A stretch of DNA of 64,000 nucleotides from Scortum barcoo (lineage: Eukaryota; Chordata; Actinopteri; Centrarchiformes; Terapontidae), in NCBI GenBank assembly GCA_023238725.1, contig CM041536.1:15779271-15843270 (forward strand), written 5' to 3'. This document shows, piece after piece, positions 30,544 to 44,260 of the stretch. The notes beneath the pieces were generated by a model. That model was not told the DNA's origin. It searched no databases and saw nothing but the letters and a program-made list of their open reading frames with translations. A program made the position numbers and the translations under genes. Within the stretch, counting starts at the first letter, position 1. Every line of letters begins with the position of its first letter.

Positions 30544-33489
30544 ACTGGTCTACTATACAGACTTCCACCATTGCACAACTATTATTGTCTCTATCAACAG
30601 CCTTTGATCTCCTTAACTTTAACAGGAACTTCCATACATATATGTACTTGTCCTCTATATACATATGAGAAGCCTCCCAGTTTGTGTTTCTCCACAGTGA
30701 TTTCTCCATGTTTCTTGTAACAAAGACAATAAATATTTCAAGTACTCCCTCCTTGTCTATAGTTTATTTATCAGTCAGCTGCAAAGAACAAACTAGATCT
30801 CCCCGAAAAGGGAAACAGCAGAGGGACACTATGAAAGAACTGGAACAGGCTTTTAAGGCAGCATTAATCTAGAAATATAAAACAAACACTTAAGCCAATG
30901 TTTGTACATTGCAACTATAACATAATATGTAGGAGAGGCAAATGTGTACATTGTATGGTAATTTGGGTCATCTTTAGGCAAAAGTCAGTGCTGCATTTTG
31001 AATGTTTGTTTATTTCCCTCATTTGTCTGGTCATTCGACTCAATAACTTCCCCCCTCTGCCCCTCACTGTCACTGACCTAAAATTCCATGAACTCGCAAT
31101 ACAGCAATGGCAACATGTTTGTGCGTCAGGCGGTTGCTCAGCTCACTCCCGCACACTGAGTTAACTTGACCTTCACATTTGGCTGGAGTAGAACCAATGA
31201 GCAAAGATGACTGCTGCGATAAGACTGGCAGACAGAGGCAGCGGGGGTGCCGAACAAGGAAACAGAATTCAGGGAAAGAAACCAGATTTTGCGGAAGGAA
31301 GTGCTTAATTTGATGTGATTGGTGTAATGAGCAAGCTGGGACCCCTGTAGTGACCTTACAGGATGCTCACACACAGACAAAGGTGCAGGAAAACAGTATA
31401 TTCCCTTTCCACCGTTCATTTGAAGTGGTTTCCCAGTGGTATCCAGTGACTCACATGGGCAAATCATGATCAGTAACGGTGCAGGGGCCTGGGGTCTTCT
31501 TGGAGGTGACACAGGTTGGCTTCTTGAATGAAATTATTCCACATCAGGAATCCAGCATTACCTTCTTTGAAAAGCTAATATTCTAACTAATGAGAGCTGT
31601 GTGCAATAATATACCTGGCTAGCCAGAACTTCTATAGCTCCATTATTTGGGAATGCATTGTTTTTTATTCATTAGTCAAAATAAAACAAACTTGTTATTC
31701 AGGGTCACTTATTAGGTGTCATCAACACCTAGTAACACATTTCAGTGTCTCTTTTGATTTAAAGGGGTTAAAGAGAGGCTCAAACTTCAAAAATCCGCCT
31801 CAGAAAACAATTATCAGGAGTATAAGTGTCACCGGCGTTAGTTGGCACATACAAATGACCACACAGATTGCAATATCTGTTAACCCGAATCTGCCATTCT
31901 GTCTGCCGCCATTACCTTGCCAGCAGTGAGCACATTTTTGTGTCAGTTTATGCAAGTGTGCCCAGGTGCACAGCAAAGGTGTTTTCCAATAAACACTGTC
32001 CCAAAGCAAGCTTCCACAGCGCCGTGCCAGAATTAAGATATCAAACACCGTGACAGGATGACTACAGGGAGAGAGAGGAAAAGACAGCGGAATTGAGATA
32101 TCAGACCGCGGAGGTGTTCCTAGTTCTATATTACAGGGTATTTACAGCTGTGCAGATGTGTGTGTTTGTCAGGCGTTGACAGTGAACTTCTGAGCCTGGG
32201 TGGAGACAGCTAAGTGTTGTATGAGAGCTGTCGGGCCGGGCGGTATTGATGGCCGCCTGGGGGTATTGGAAGGCGAGAGGTATGTGCGTATGAGATAGAA
32301 ACAGTTGTTCCTGGGGAGTAATGACTACCTGTGTTCCCTTTGCCTGATTTATGGACATACATGATCTCTCCTCACTCCAGGATCTGTGGCAGGACAGACA
32401 GGATGCAATGAATATTCTAAACACACCCCGTGATAGATGTCTTGGTTTGTTGTGTAAAGGGCCGCTTTGAAAACCCATGTAAATGAGATGAGATGTCTCC
32501 CCCGAATGCTCCTCGCCCTTTGGTTTATCCCCTGCTGCGGCAAATGCTTTGTAAATGCAGCATGTGAATGAATCAGGATGCGAGTTTTCCTGCGCAGGCC
32601 GCGGGGTCATTGCTGCTGATTGGATATCAGGTGTCATTTTAGTGTTTCACTTTCACAAAGTTTTTGATCATGCCTGTGGTCTTCTCATTCGAGGTCAGGG
32701 ATCACAAAAGAGGTCGCCAAGCAAAGACATCTCTGGTATCAAAGTACCTGAGCTTAGGGAATACTCATTCAGATTTAATCAAAAGTACTGGTAAGTCCAA
32801 AAACCCAAGTGGCAGCCTGATTGTAGTGACATGTTGAGTATGATTGGATATAAAACACATGTAAATGAACTAGTGGTTTGTCTCTTTCCGCACCAGGAGA
32901 TGGGAAACTTCCTCATTTCATGTTACATAGAAATGTCACTCACATAAAACCATTTTCAAAGATGAGAAAACTTTCTGATTATATAACATATAAATGTGAT
33001 GTCTCTGGTCTGCAAATGCATTCATTGTGATGATACCACAACTGCTGCTCATGACTGTGTTGATAACAGCTGTGAGATACGAGGCAATTCCTAATTACGT
33101 CTAAGTATCAAGGAGCACTTACACAATCATTTTCTTACCTTAGATGTAATCAGTGTACAGTAATAAGTGTTTTCTCTCCAGAAATCTTTAACTTTGTAGC
33201 GACATGGCCACAGAAATGTATAACTAGGGGATGATTCTGACATTTTATGCACGGACTACAAATCTGCAAGGAAAATAATTTGTGGTTACATCCGAGGCAT
33301 GTTGAGATGTTCATTTAGAAGGAAAGCTAATTATAATTTCAACCCAGGTTTTCATGAAGTCTAGCCCTTCCTTCACTGTACTGTATTATCACCCATCCCG
33401 TTTATTCACAGAGGTGATCGCCTACATGACTCTCATGCTGCAGGCATGTGAAAAGGATTACAGAGGAGCAGACCTCCATGTACAGTGAT

Positions 33490-33720
33490 TGGGTTTCCAG
33501 TGGGGTTAATTAATCATAACAGCACTGCAATTATAGCTTGAAAATCCTGTCTTTGTGGTATTGTATGTGTCATCAGGATAAATAAATATAAGCTTTGTTT
33601 TCTTGTCAACAAAGAGATTAATTAAAATGGCCTCCCCCCTAGAACTCAGTCTGATCTCGATAGGCTTTGGGAACATGGCAGCCCTCCTTGTTTCTGCATA
33701 TGGTCTGTTTTTTACGGGGA
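33490..33720. promoter_or_regulatory. candidate conserved non-coding element
   Basis: High-complexity stretch with GGTTAATTAATCATAA near 33504, a SOX-like AACAAAG near 33608 and GATTAATTAAAATGG near 33616. It is free of simple repeats, and both strands happen to be open for about 225 nt. Enhancer status is inference from motif content only. Confidence 0.2.
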
Positions 33721-35560
33721 TAGTGAACAAACAGAGGTGTCCAGTCGTATCTCTTCAAATGCTCGAAGGAAGTGTTAACTCTCAGTACCTTGTATATGCT
33801 GAAAGGAGCTACAACCCCTCAATAACGGCTGCCTAGTGTTACTGCCAGTCAAGAAGGAGCAAGTTCTCTCAGCAAACACTCGGGCCCGCTGAATACAGAA
33901 GTTCACACAGGTGATCTTTGATCTTTTCTCACTAACCCTTTTTGGCCTTCTTCCCTCCTTTACTCTCCTCCTGGTTGTCTTGTTTCCATAGCAACTTTGC
34001 TGTTTTCTATATATCTATAAAGGCTAATCTTTAAGGTATCAATGTCGTAAATGCACTGGTTTTTGTGGAGAAAGAACAAGGCCTGGTGAGAGCTTAGAAA
34101 AAGTGGAATATTAAATGAAGCCGCAGAGAGAGAGCGTGTAAACAGTGTTGTGCATGATTAGCTGTGACCTGTGTGGCTGCACTGTGTCTGCTGTGCATTG
34201 TGTAAACCCAAACCCAAAAGAGAGTACTTTCAGTCATAAAGGTTAATGAGCTCAGTAAACATGGAAATCTTCCAGAACATTAAGGGCCCAGGCTGTTTTC
34301 CATGCCTGGGTGTGAAGAAAGAACTCAGATTTCAAGCTTGATTTTGTAGATTGGAGTACAAACAGCCCCCAGTATTTTCTCAAAATATCCCTTTCAAACA
34401 GTTCGAGGTTAGCTTGACTTCCAGGTAGGTTTTGAGTGTAATAAATTCAGCTCTGTCAAAATACAGACAGCATGTGTTTATACTGCGGCAGTTTCACGGG
34501 ATATTCATTAAAACATTCATTATGCTGACATTATGCTGTAGTCTGCTTCAGTACTGTGTTGACCTAACTGTGACCCACTAGGTTCACACTAAGGTATGAA
34601 AATGTCAGGATTAAATATGACTGAATGTTTATATCCTTTACCAGCCTCAAAATAATCTGAGGGATTGGTTTTGGTCAATGCTGGAATTTGGATAATCTTA
34701 TCTTGCAATATATATGGATATATGTATTTGTACAATGGAATTTATACAATATGTAGATAAAGACAGGGAGTTTGGTTATTAAACCTAAAATAAAGAGGTA
34801 AAAAACAGAAACATTACAACTACGACTGTACGCCAAACTTCATTCAGACATATCAAATATCCGAACAACACCGTATCTATTTGCAATATTTAAAAAGAAA
34901 CAATATCAAAATAAAAACAAGCAAAAATAGGGAACATTACCAGTTCAGGATGATAACAAATAAGAGGATACATTTCTAAGTCTTAGTAAAAGTTAAAGTA
35001 AAAATGTGGCAGACATTAATAGTTTTCTTTTCACAGATTAATGAGCACTTGGTAATTAGAGTGGCTTGATTTCAATGAAAAAACAACTGAATATCTTGGT
35101 TAATTACACAATTTATACTTAATTCATAAAATCCTGAGTTCAAAGTCAGGGTTTATCTAATGCTTAACAAATACACATTATATTGCCTGCATCATACAAT
35201 TTACTCCCACAACAGTCACACACTGTAATTATAGTAATAAAGTAGTACTAACAGTAATAATTGCTCAAGTGATTTAAGTGATGGGGGTTTATGGGGTTGA
35301 CATTTCCAGTTTGCAATTGCCATTACTCCACAATTATACAATATGAATATAATAATTTTCAACCGTTTACACAAATTACATTCAAAATATCAGATGACCT
35401 AATTTGGAGAAACATTCTGAGAAAAACTGAAAGGCATTTATTGTCTGCTGATGGGCAGATTTGACTCTTGTTTCACACTCAGGATGCACTCGAAATGGAG
35501 CAAAACTGCTGAAAACTGATTCCCAGATCTGATGACAAAGCTTTCAAATTATACAGTTAA

Positions 35561-35649
35561 TTTAATGAATTGGCATATCAAGTTGAATGTCTGCTTCAGC
35601 GTGAGCTTTATTGCATTAGGGATTACAGTGTGTTGATATGGCTATGTAG

Positions 35650-35701
<52 letters not shown>

Positions 35702-38050
35702 ACAGACATTCACATTCCTAACTGCATGTGTTTCGGTATGAGCATGTGTGTTTGCATGTCTGTGTGTGTGTGTCTGTGTGTGTCTCATATTGCTGCTGGC
35801 ATCCACAGATCCCAGAGGTGAACCCAGTGTGCATATCCATGAAATGGATATGGCTTTCAGTACAGTCTGATGCCACACCTCATTGACCTTTAGCCTTTCA
35901 ATCGGTTTTTCCAATTGGTCACATATCTTTACTTTATCCTTGCTTTGCTCTCCGGCCATACCGGCTGCATTAATTTGGTTTGGAAAATATTTCCTGGATC
36001 CATGTGGCAGATATCAACTGTAAGGAAAGGAAGCACTGACTGGCATGTAAGTCTATTTATATGTATTCATATTTGAGATGAGTGCCATCGTAAATCACCA
36101 CTGGATCTAATTTTTAATTTTAATTCTCTCACAGTTTGACATGGTTGGATCCTGTTAGGAGCCACCGGGGAGAGATTAAATCATCAGAGTGTCCATCTGT
36201 CCCCCCTCTCTGTCCCCTGACCAAATATATAATGATTTATGGTGATAAAGCCATTATTTTCTGTCTGCGAGACGTAGGGACCAATAACAAGACAGCGGGA
36301 CACCAAGATAGTGGAAACATAGATAAAGAGTGAGAGGTTTTCATCATATTGATCAGAGAGACTGAGTATGATACTTGGCAAGTGGTGGGAGAGATCAGAT
36401 GTTAGGTTGAGGAGCGGCGGAGAAGGGAGGCAGAAGACTGGGCAAGAGAGGTTAGAGTGAAAAGTGGACACTTGAATGGGATTAGCATCCCTCCACAGTC
36501 TGATGGCAAGCGATGGCATCTCCTCCTTCTTCAGTCATACCACATCACATCATACCACCGAGGATTTGGCAGCTGAAACCAAACACCCCTGCAGTGCTTC
36601 CCTTAGGCTCGACTCCCTCTGCTTGACTCTGGGGTGAGAAAAATTCCTTCTCCTTTTGAGAGCCCATTTGTTATGCATTTTAACCAATTACAATAGCTTA
36701 GTTTAAAAGCTGCATTTTTCCTCAGACACTTGCCTGTTGGGGTCACTAATTCACTTGCTCCTTCAGGGACATTGAGCCAAGGGATAGTATGTGATCATGC
36801 CATTTAGAGCAGAGTGTATCATGTAGTTTTGGGAGACTTTTTCTCTGTCGGTGTGGCTTTTCCCTGTGTTTTTGGCTGCCTTTGGTTGATGATGATGGTT
36901 AGTGCATTTGTTATATTTTGTACTGACAATGATTAGTTGTGATTCCTTTGCTTCTTATATTGTGGCATGAAGCAGCAGTATGTCATGGGATTCTGTGTTT
37001 GTAGGCTGGGGTGATGCCAAACTTTGATCGATTTACTCTGGGTCAGTCTTATCGTTTCAGTAAGTTGCAGTGCTATACACCCATTCAAACCTATCCTTAT
37101 TCCATATACTTATTTAATTCAGGGAGGACAAGTTATGTCAAGTGAATTATACTTGTCATTTGTATTTGGGAACTCAGTAAAAAGGGATTGACTTTCAGCT
37201 TTGCAAGGAAATGCGTCTTGTATACTTTATGTAATGACAGTGGTAATGAGATAAATAGATCTTCACATTTCTAAAAATATAACAAATGATGTAAGAAGGT
37301 GTGATAGAGCTCAGATGCTGGTGGCTGGCCTGGAGAACAGGACTTGCGTAACCCAGGAAAGGTATCATAGCCCTGTTTAACACATTAACAAACAAGGTGG
37401 TGTAGAAACTCATGAGTGCTTTTAAGTCTGTATGTGTGTTTGTATGTGTGTTTATATGTGTGTGTGTGCAAAGTATGCATGTGTGTGTGTGTGTGCAAGT
37501 GTGTGCGGTATGTTCTAACTATTTTCCAGAGGTGTGAATGGTGATGAGTTGCTAGTGTCGGGAGATCAAAAGCTTAGATGAAATGTTTGTCACTATAACA
37601 GCTGCAGCACTGTGGATTTCCACTCTTGATACTTTGAAGCACTGCGGAGACTGCAGGCACCGCTGTTGTTATGTCTTTGTTGAATGAAAAAGGCAATTTA
37701 CAGAATTTCCTTTAATTCAAAACATTTGCAGAAGGACTTATTAAGAAGTTCCTGCGTGTTTACCTTGGTTCGTCACTCTCGGTTTACAAGGTCCACACTA
37801 GCTGTTTTGCAGACAATCTGTTGTTCTTTTGCAATAACACACACAATGTTCCTCTCTGTTTTACTGTGGATAGTTTCCAAACAGAGCTGTTTTATTGAGA
37901 CCAAGGGGTATTTGATTTAAGTCCCCAGGTGCCTAGCCAAATTCACAACAACATTACATAAGACAAAATCTGGGGAAAGTTTACTTCCAGAAGAAACAAT
38001 AAAATAAAAGTGGGGTGACTACAATAACAGGCAGAATGACATCAGAAATC
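35561..38050. other. intergenic DNA, TG-rich in part
   Basis: Apart from the TG microsatellite at 35651-35698 and looser TG-rich stretches (35740-35785, 37430-37506), nothing recognisable. No exon seen. Confidence 0.65.
35651..35698. repeat. (TG)24 microsatellite
   Basis: Twenty-four pure TG units, the longest dinucleotide array in the window; a second, imperfect TG stretch follows at 35740-35785. Confidence 0.98.
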
Positions 38051-38925
38051 ACACCATTTAACTCTGTGGGCAGATTTATTGTGACCTTAAGTGTTACTAA
38101 CCCCGCTGCATGCAAAGTGCAGTATCATCACCAGACTAAGATATATATAGATGAGCTTTTGACGTGTCACATTTCTATTTACGATTGCTAACAAGATTTG
38201 GTGCTGGCACCCCAGTAAAGTGACAGCATAGCAGTTGCAGAGGCAGCGAGTACCGTCATTCTCAGTATTAATCAGTTGCAAAGACAAATGATGGGGCCGC
38301 ACACCTATTGAGTGGGATTCCTTTTCAGATTCAGGGCCATTCAGATGTCCCACTAATGAATGCCAGTCACCAGAAGACTAACAGTCCAGTTTTCCAGGCC
38401 TATTGTGTACAGCTGGAAATGAAAAACGACATCTATGGCGCTGCGTCCCCGTACATTGCTTCATCGTTCATAAAACTGATGTCCCGGCATGGTGATCATA
38501 GCAGGTCTTCACATAACTTCCTTGTATTTTAAACTGATTTGTATGACGGATGATTCAGTGCTTTCATAAAGGAGAAGCTGCCTGCGCCTCTCCGACAGCG
38601 ATAAGCCCCTGTCTTCCAGCATTTGTCTTTATGAGCTCATTCTACATTCATTGCGAGCTAATTGCTTTCCTTAATCGTCACCAGACACATGGTAGTCTAT
38701 TTTGATTAGTATTTATGGTAAACTGTAAAATGAACTGTATTATTTAATATTTAAGTAATTTCTTTCCTTCTTTCTTTCTTCCTCCCTTCCTTCCTCATTC
38801 CTGTTGTTTTGGTAACCTTACCCATATGGCACAATCTTTGATGTCTTTCCCAAATCCACGTGCATGTTGGTTGTCATGTTGCTTCATGGCAGGCGCTGTC
38901 CTGTCTTCCAGTGTGAGGGCCTCCT

Positions 38926-38931
38926 AACACA

Positions 38932-38970
<39 letters not shown>
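38926..38970. repeat. (CA)n microsatellite
   Basis: About twenty CA units with one interruption near the start. Confidence 0.97.
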
Positions 38971-38971
<1 letters not shown>

Positions 38972-40766
38972 AATCGGTATCAAATCAAAATGGCAATACC
39001 CCATATGTCTCATGTAAATGCTGGTCCATGCCTTTTAGGAAAATTATGAAACTCTGTTGTTTTTTTTTTTGTTTTTTTTGTAGTTTCAACTATTTAAACA
39101 CAGCTACAAGTATTGGTTGTTCAGTCTACACCTAAATTAAACAAACAAAATCAACATCTCATGATCAGCCATAAACCTCATCCCAACACTAACTCCTTTT
39201 ACAACAATATTTAATGAAATACAAGATAGCATTTGAAGTGCTTGCATAGTGAGCGGTACTGAGGCACCAGTTTTGGCAAGCATGAAGGGCAGCGCTCTCA
39301 TCAGGGCAGAGGATGTTCGGTAGCCTTCTGCAAGTGACAGATGACCACACTCACTGCCATTTTATGGCTCCTTCAGCCATGCTTAAATTTGAAATATGTG
39401 AAATAATAAGCAGAGACTATATTTCATGCAAGACATGGAGGTCAACATCCCAACCTGCTATGAATTTTATGGTGGTGCAAATTCCTACTCACTAGATATA
39501 TGTGTGTGTGTTATGTAGAAAGAGAACGGGAGAGAGAGAGAGAGATGAAATAAAAGTCACAATCAACTTGATGAATGGTATAACACTCTCAGTGGAAAGT
39601 GTCATCTCATAAGATTCATGAGTCTGACTCCTTCCAGCTGTTCAGGACTGCACACTGGATTCAAGGCTCGACTGTTTCTGTCAAAGGTGTCTGATATCTA
39701 TCTTGGGAACACAACACAACAAAGACTACGGACTTGAACTTCATTCAACTGTACTGTTTGGCCTCATTAATAGAATAGCATTTACTACTGTTTGCACTGT
39801 AATCTCATCACTGTGGATGCTCTTCAACAGTTTTGCATTTTTCAGCCATTAAATCCAAATGCAATGAATTTTTTGTCACCATTAGTGTAGATGGAAAATG
39901 TCTGTGGTATTAATGTGTAATATAAAAGATAAACTATTTAATGGTGGGGGGATCATTTTTAACAACTGGTAATTGGGCTTGGTCATATTTTACACACACA
40001 AATGTCCCCGGTATCATTTTTCACAGGCTTTGTTTATGCAAAGTGTATGCTAATGGTCATCCGCCTGTGTAGGTTATTGTGTGTGCGTGTGTATATGAAC
40101 AGTGTGCGAGAGCGAGATAAAGAGAGGGAGATTGATCACAGAGAGGTATTACTCCCCTGTGAGTGTTGTAAGGGCAGCACTATTATGCAGATGAGCGCTT
40201 TAAATGTAGTTGGACACCACCCAGCATACCATTAAATCTGTAATAGCAGTGGGACTTCAATGTTAGACTGCTATTGTAACACGCTCCGTCTTTTCCCCAC
40301 GTTGCACATTGAGCAACCCTGAACCGCCATTAAACACCTGACAGAGCCTCTTGGTTGGTCACAGTTTTTCCTTATATCTGCTCACTGTGTTTAGCTCATT
40401 CTTTCTCTCCCTTGTTGCTCTTTTATTTCAAATTTTTAGTCTTTGTCTGCCTCAGTGTGCTGTCTTCTCTCTCTCTTGCTGTCTTCTATTCAAACCAGAA
40501 ATAAAAATACGTCCAGCAGCCAATTACCTCCTGCTCACCCTATTATGCCATCGGACACCTTGTGTAGACGGCATAGACAGAGTCCATACCTGTTTGTAAT
40601 GATGAGCTCTGAGGACCACAGTGAAAGCCATTACCTCAATTACCCAATTATCTCAAATGATGGGTGATTATCAGACATCATCACCAATACTGCTGTAGCA
40701 CCTCCTCTAGGGTAGCTGCTTTGCTGGCCTGAATATAGCTATTCATGTCTCCATTTTCTTTGTGTC

Positions 40767-40767
<1 letters not shown>

Positions 40768-40822
<55 letters not shown>

Positions 40823-40824
40823 TA
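40768..40824. repeat. (CA)n microsatellite, compound with TA
   Basis: Pure CA for about 19 units, then a TATA interruption and more CA. Confidence 0.97.
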
Positions 40825-41286
40825 TGCACATATGTGCATTTTGTCCTTGGCCTGCTCTCATATGCCTATTTTGACAGGTTGCAATGTTGCCTTTTCTGAA
40901 CCATTCGGGGATCCGGGATGAAGCTCTCGTATTCGATGGCAAAGGCAAAGCCAACAGAGCTGTTGGTGCAGGGTCACGACCTCTCACCTGACATGTGAGA
41001 GGACTGTTTATTGGCGTGTGTGTATGTGTGTAGCAGAGGTCACGCTGTTCAACATCCACTGATATGTTGTTTCTGTAGCTTCTCCGGCTCTCCCTGTCCA
41101 TCCATCTGTCCTCTAACCCAGGCCTCTAAGAAAATAAAGAGGGCTCTGATCGGCCTTTAGAAATGAAAATGCTGTTGAAACGACAGCAGTAACTATAGAT
41201 TGCACCGCTGTCCTTTAATCAGTGATAATAGCCTTAGGTCTTCGTGAATCCAAAGTTAAGAATGTGCCTAAGCGCTCTGGCAATCC

Positions 41287-41394
41287 TACTTCCTGATGAT
41301 TATCCATCTCCTCCTCCCGTTCCCTCCTCCTACCTCCTGCTATTCCACCTCCCCTCCTCCTCCTCTTCATCTTCTCCACCCACCTCCTCCAATT
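41287..41394. repeat. polypyrimidine/polypurine tract
   Basis: About 105 bp in which nearly every base of the + strand is C or T, mostly CCTCCT-like units. Such tracts can form triplex DNA; here it is only a compositional observation. Confidence 0.75.
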
Positions 41395-44237
41395 CATGGC
41401 ATCACACCCAGTGATGATGGACATCTCAAGCACAGACCACTGTTTACTCAGTCTAAAAATAAGAGGTTAGGCTCCAAACGCCATAACTCGTGCGTGCCAT
41501 GTAAGGCGACATGTAAGGCGCAGCAGCAGCTTGGGTTTATGTATGTGCATGTTTCTCTTGGAGAGGTTGGCAGGGTCATCGGGTCATGTGTATGTATCTA
41601 TGCCAGGTAAAAGATATATCCAATGAAGGATGAAGGCTTCTGTGTCTGCTAGTCATCCCCCATGTGGCACAGTGTCAATTGCCCCCCTTCTGGCCTCGTC
41701 TTCCCACTCACCCCTTCTCTACCCCCTCACTGGTGGTAATACTGCCGGCGCTATTCTTAGCTTCTGTGTCAAGCCTGTCTCTGGGGAGCAGTCTAGGGGT
41801 CTCCATTACATTTTGCACAGACACACACACAAGCACACAGGTGTCTCGAGACGTCTCTATTTGATCTCTATTAAGCACCGCAACTCTGAAACCAATTTGA
41901 AGAACAGCCTTCTAAGTATGAGATCATGTTCCAACACAACTGAAATCTCAATTAATGGAGTGGTGCGCAGAGTGGGTTGCTGCTGATGGTCTGGTCCCTC
42001 ATATGATCCAAAGGCCAAGCATTATGTATTCCCTGTATTTTAAGTCTTGCAAATGCATGATTTTTTAATACAGAAAGCTGACACTCATGTTTAGCTACAG
42101 TCAGATTTTATTAGTATTTTCAGTGGCATTTTGCTGCAGCACTTTTTATTTTACGTTACAGTGGGTGGTTTCATTTTATTGTAAAGGCCTCAGTAGCATG
42201 TGCGTTTTCCATTTGAGGTGGGAATGCAAACCACATATTTAGCACTTTTTTAGCACAAAAGATCTCTCTGCTGTTTTAGCTTTAAAAATGTCAAAGATAA
42301 CAATTGCATGCATTGCAGGCTCATCTTCATATCCTTAAAGGGACATACTGTTAAATTGGGGTGGTTTTGCTGATAGTTAAGATCCATAGCTTGACGCAGA
42401 AAGCTGCCCCTGGGTAACTCTGCATGTGACACATCAACACAAAAACTGACGCTATTGTCCCTTTTTTCAACCGCGGTAACTCTAGCTGCATAGCAACAAG
42501 TACGTAACAAGTAACTCAATCCTCCTTTTAGACAGAATGTGTGTGGCTTTAATCTACTTTCTATGACAACTGTATTACTCCCATCACACCCTACATGAGA
42601 ATAAGCCTGCCTGTGTTTGTTAAGTACCACCTGGCTTTTGGTGGCAGTTGTGAGTGTGTGTGGGTTCACATGGAGTACAGTTGAGACTTCCCCCTCATGT
42701 AAATCCTAAGGTAAGCGTCTCGAGCACGTAGCACTTCATAACAAGGGCATTGCCTTACAGACCACATGCGCAAGATTGGCACCCAGCTAAAACCTCACAG
42801 AGGGTAGAAAATACTGTCAGTGTGTCTCTGTGTGTGGCAGAGGAAGGGACATGAGGTGGAAGGTCTGCTTTAGTCGACAATGCAGCTGTCCTGATTGAGG
42901 GTGAGGCCGAGCAATTCTGCACTCACCCAGTCAACTTCACACACATTACACACATGAACACCCTGACACAAATATTGCACTTTTTGTGCAGCAGATTCTA
43001 ATAAAAGCTTGTTTTAAATCCTTTCAGTTAGATAATCAAATCCCACTAAAGACATTAGTGAAACATAAAAGGAAATATACTGTGGCATTTTGTAACTTAA
43101 TTGTCTATTCTATAGTGCAGTCACAAAAACAAAGCAAAGTTTACTTGCTACTAATTTTCTCCAAAAGAAAAAATCATCCTTAAAGTTGTAATTTTCCTGT
43201 CATTCTTGTATTTGCCAGTCATGCTCAGGAGAATTGCCGATGGAACATTTTGGCCTAATTGCTGAATTATATTTTCTGAGGGTAATTGACCTTCCTTTCG
43301 ATGAGTTTATCATTTAAAATGCCAACTTACAAATCAAATGACCTTCTATGGCCATTGAGAAGTTGTTAATTACCAAAGCATTTTGGAATAAATCACTGCA
43401 ACAGACTCAATATTAGCAATAATCCTAAAGTATTCTTTAAAGCCCTTAAATCTCACGTCACTGCACCAAAAAAGCCATGCTAAGTCAGTTCCCTGGGTGT
43501 TAAGTAAAGTAGGATGAACTGGATCTCAGCATCAGGGGCTGTGATTGTCCCTCTGCCAGCGTCCAGCTCCTTCATCAAACCCCAAACCCCAGGAATAGAA
43601 TCATAACCTGCAACTGCAGATTTAAAGGCTCTGAAGGTTATAAAGGACTACAATTATTAATGTCACTTACTGCAATTTTGGTGTATGTTTTTTTTTCTTA
43701 TTTCATCTCACTGATCTGTTTTTTTTATGTGATGGTGCTGAGTATATTTTTTTGTTGGAGTGATGTTGGAGTTGAGATCATGAGACATGGACTACTCATT
43801 TTCTAAAAATATATTAATTTTAATCCTGTAATCTGTCCAGTACAAGTACCTAACTACACGATAACTGACAAAAAAAGAAACCACATGCTGTTCCATTTTA
43901 TGTGTATTCTAGATCAACAAGATAGCCAGGGCTGGGACACATTCAGAAAAATTCATAATTGCATAAGTCTGTGCAGTCGTCATCATGTTGGATAGAAAAA
44001 TATGTACTTGATCTGTTGCTGCAGGGTCCCAATTGTTGGACAATGCTGTTCTACCATATTTGGTTCAGTGGTTGTGTAAAAGAGTCTGCAATCGTTTGCT
44101 CTGCAGCAGAGCTCTAATGCCGCGTTTCTGGTGGTTAATGGTCTCCCATGAGCCTGCTCCTGTTTTACTGCCCAGCCTGTGGGAGGGAGGAAGGGAAAGA
44201 GTGATGGCGCCTGGGGGAAGAAAAAGTACAGAAGTCC

Positions 44238-44260
44238 AGAGAGAGAGAGAGAGAGAAAGA
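44238..44260. repeat. (GA)n microsatellite
   Basis: Short GA array, slightly interrupted, in a purine-rich context. Confidence 0.9.

Larger units (their letters stand above)
29931..35560. other. intergenic DNA downstream of the semaphorin
   Basis: No exon of a recognised family on either strand. Contains a TG/GA compound repeat, a T25 tract and a TAAT-rich stretch at 33490-33720 that may be a conserved element. The longest open frame (32131-32637, - strand) has no family features. Confidence 0.65.

Noticed and set aside
32131..32637. 168-codon open frame on the - strand
   Set aside because: No recognisable motif, no fitting splice sites and no homology I can recall; likely chance.
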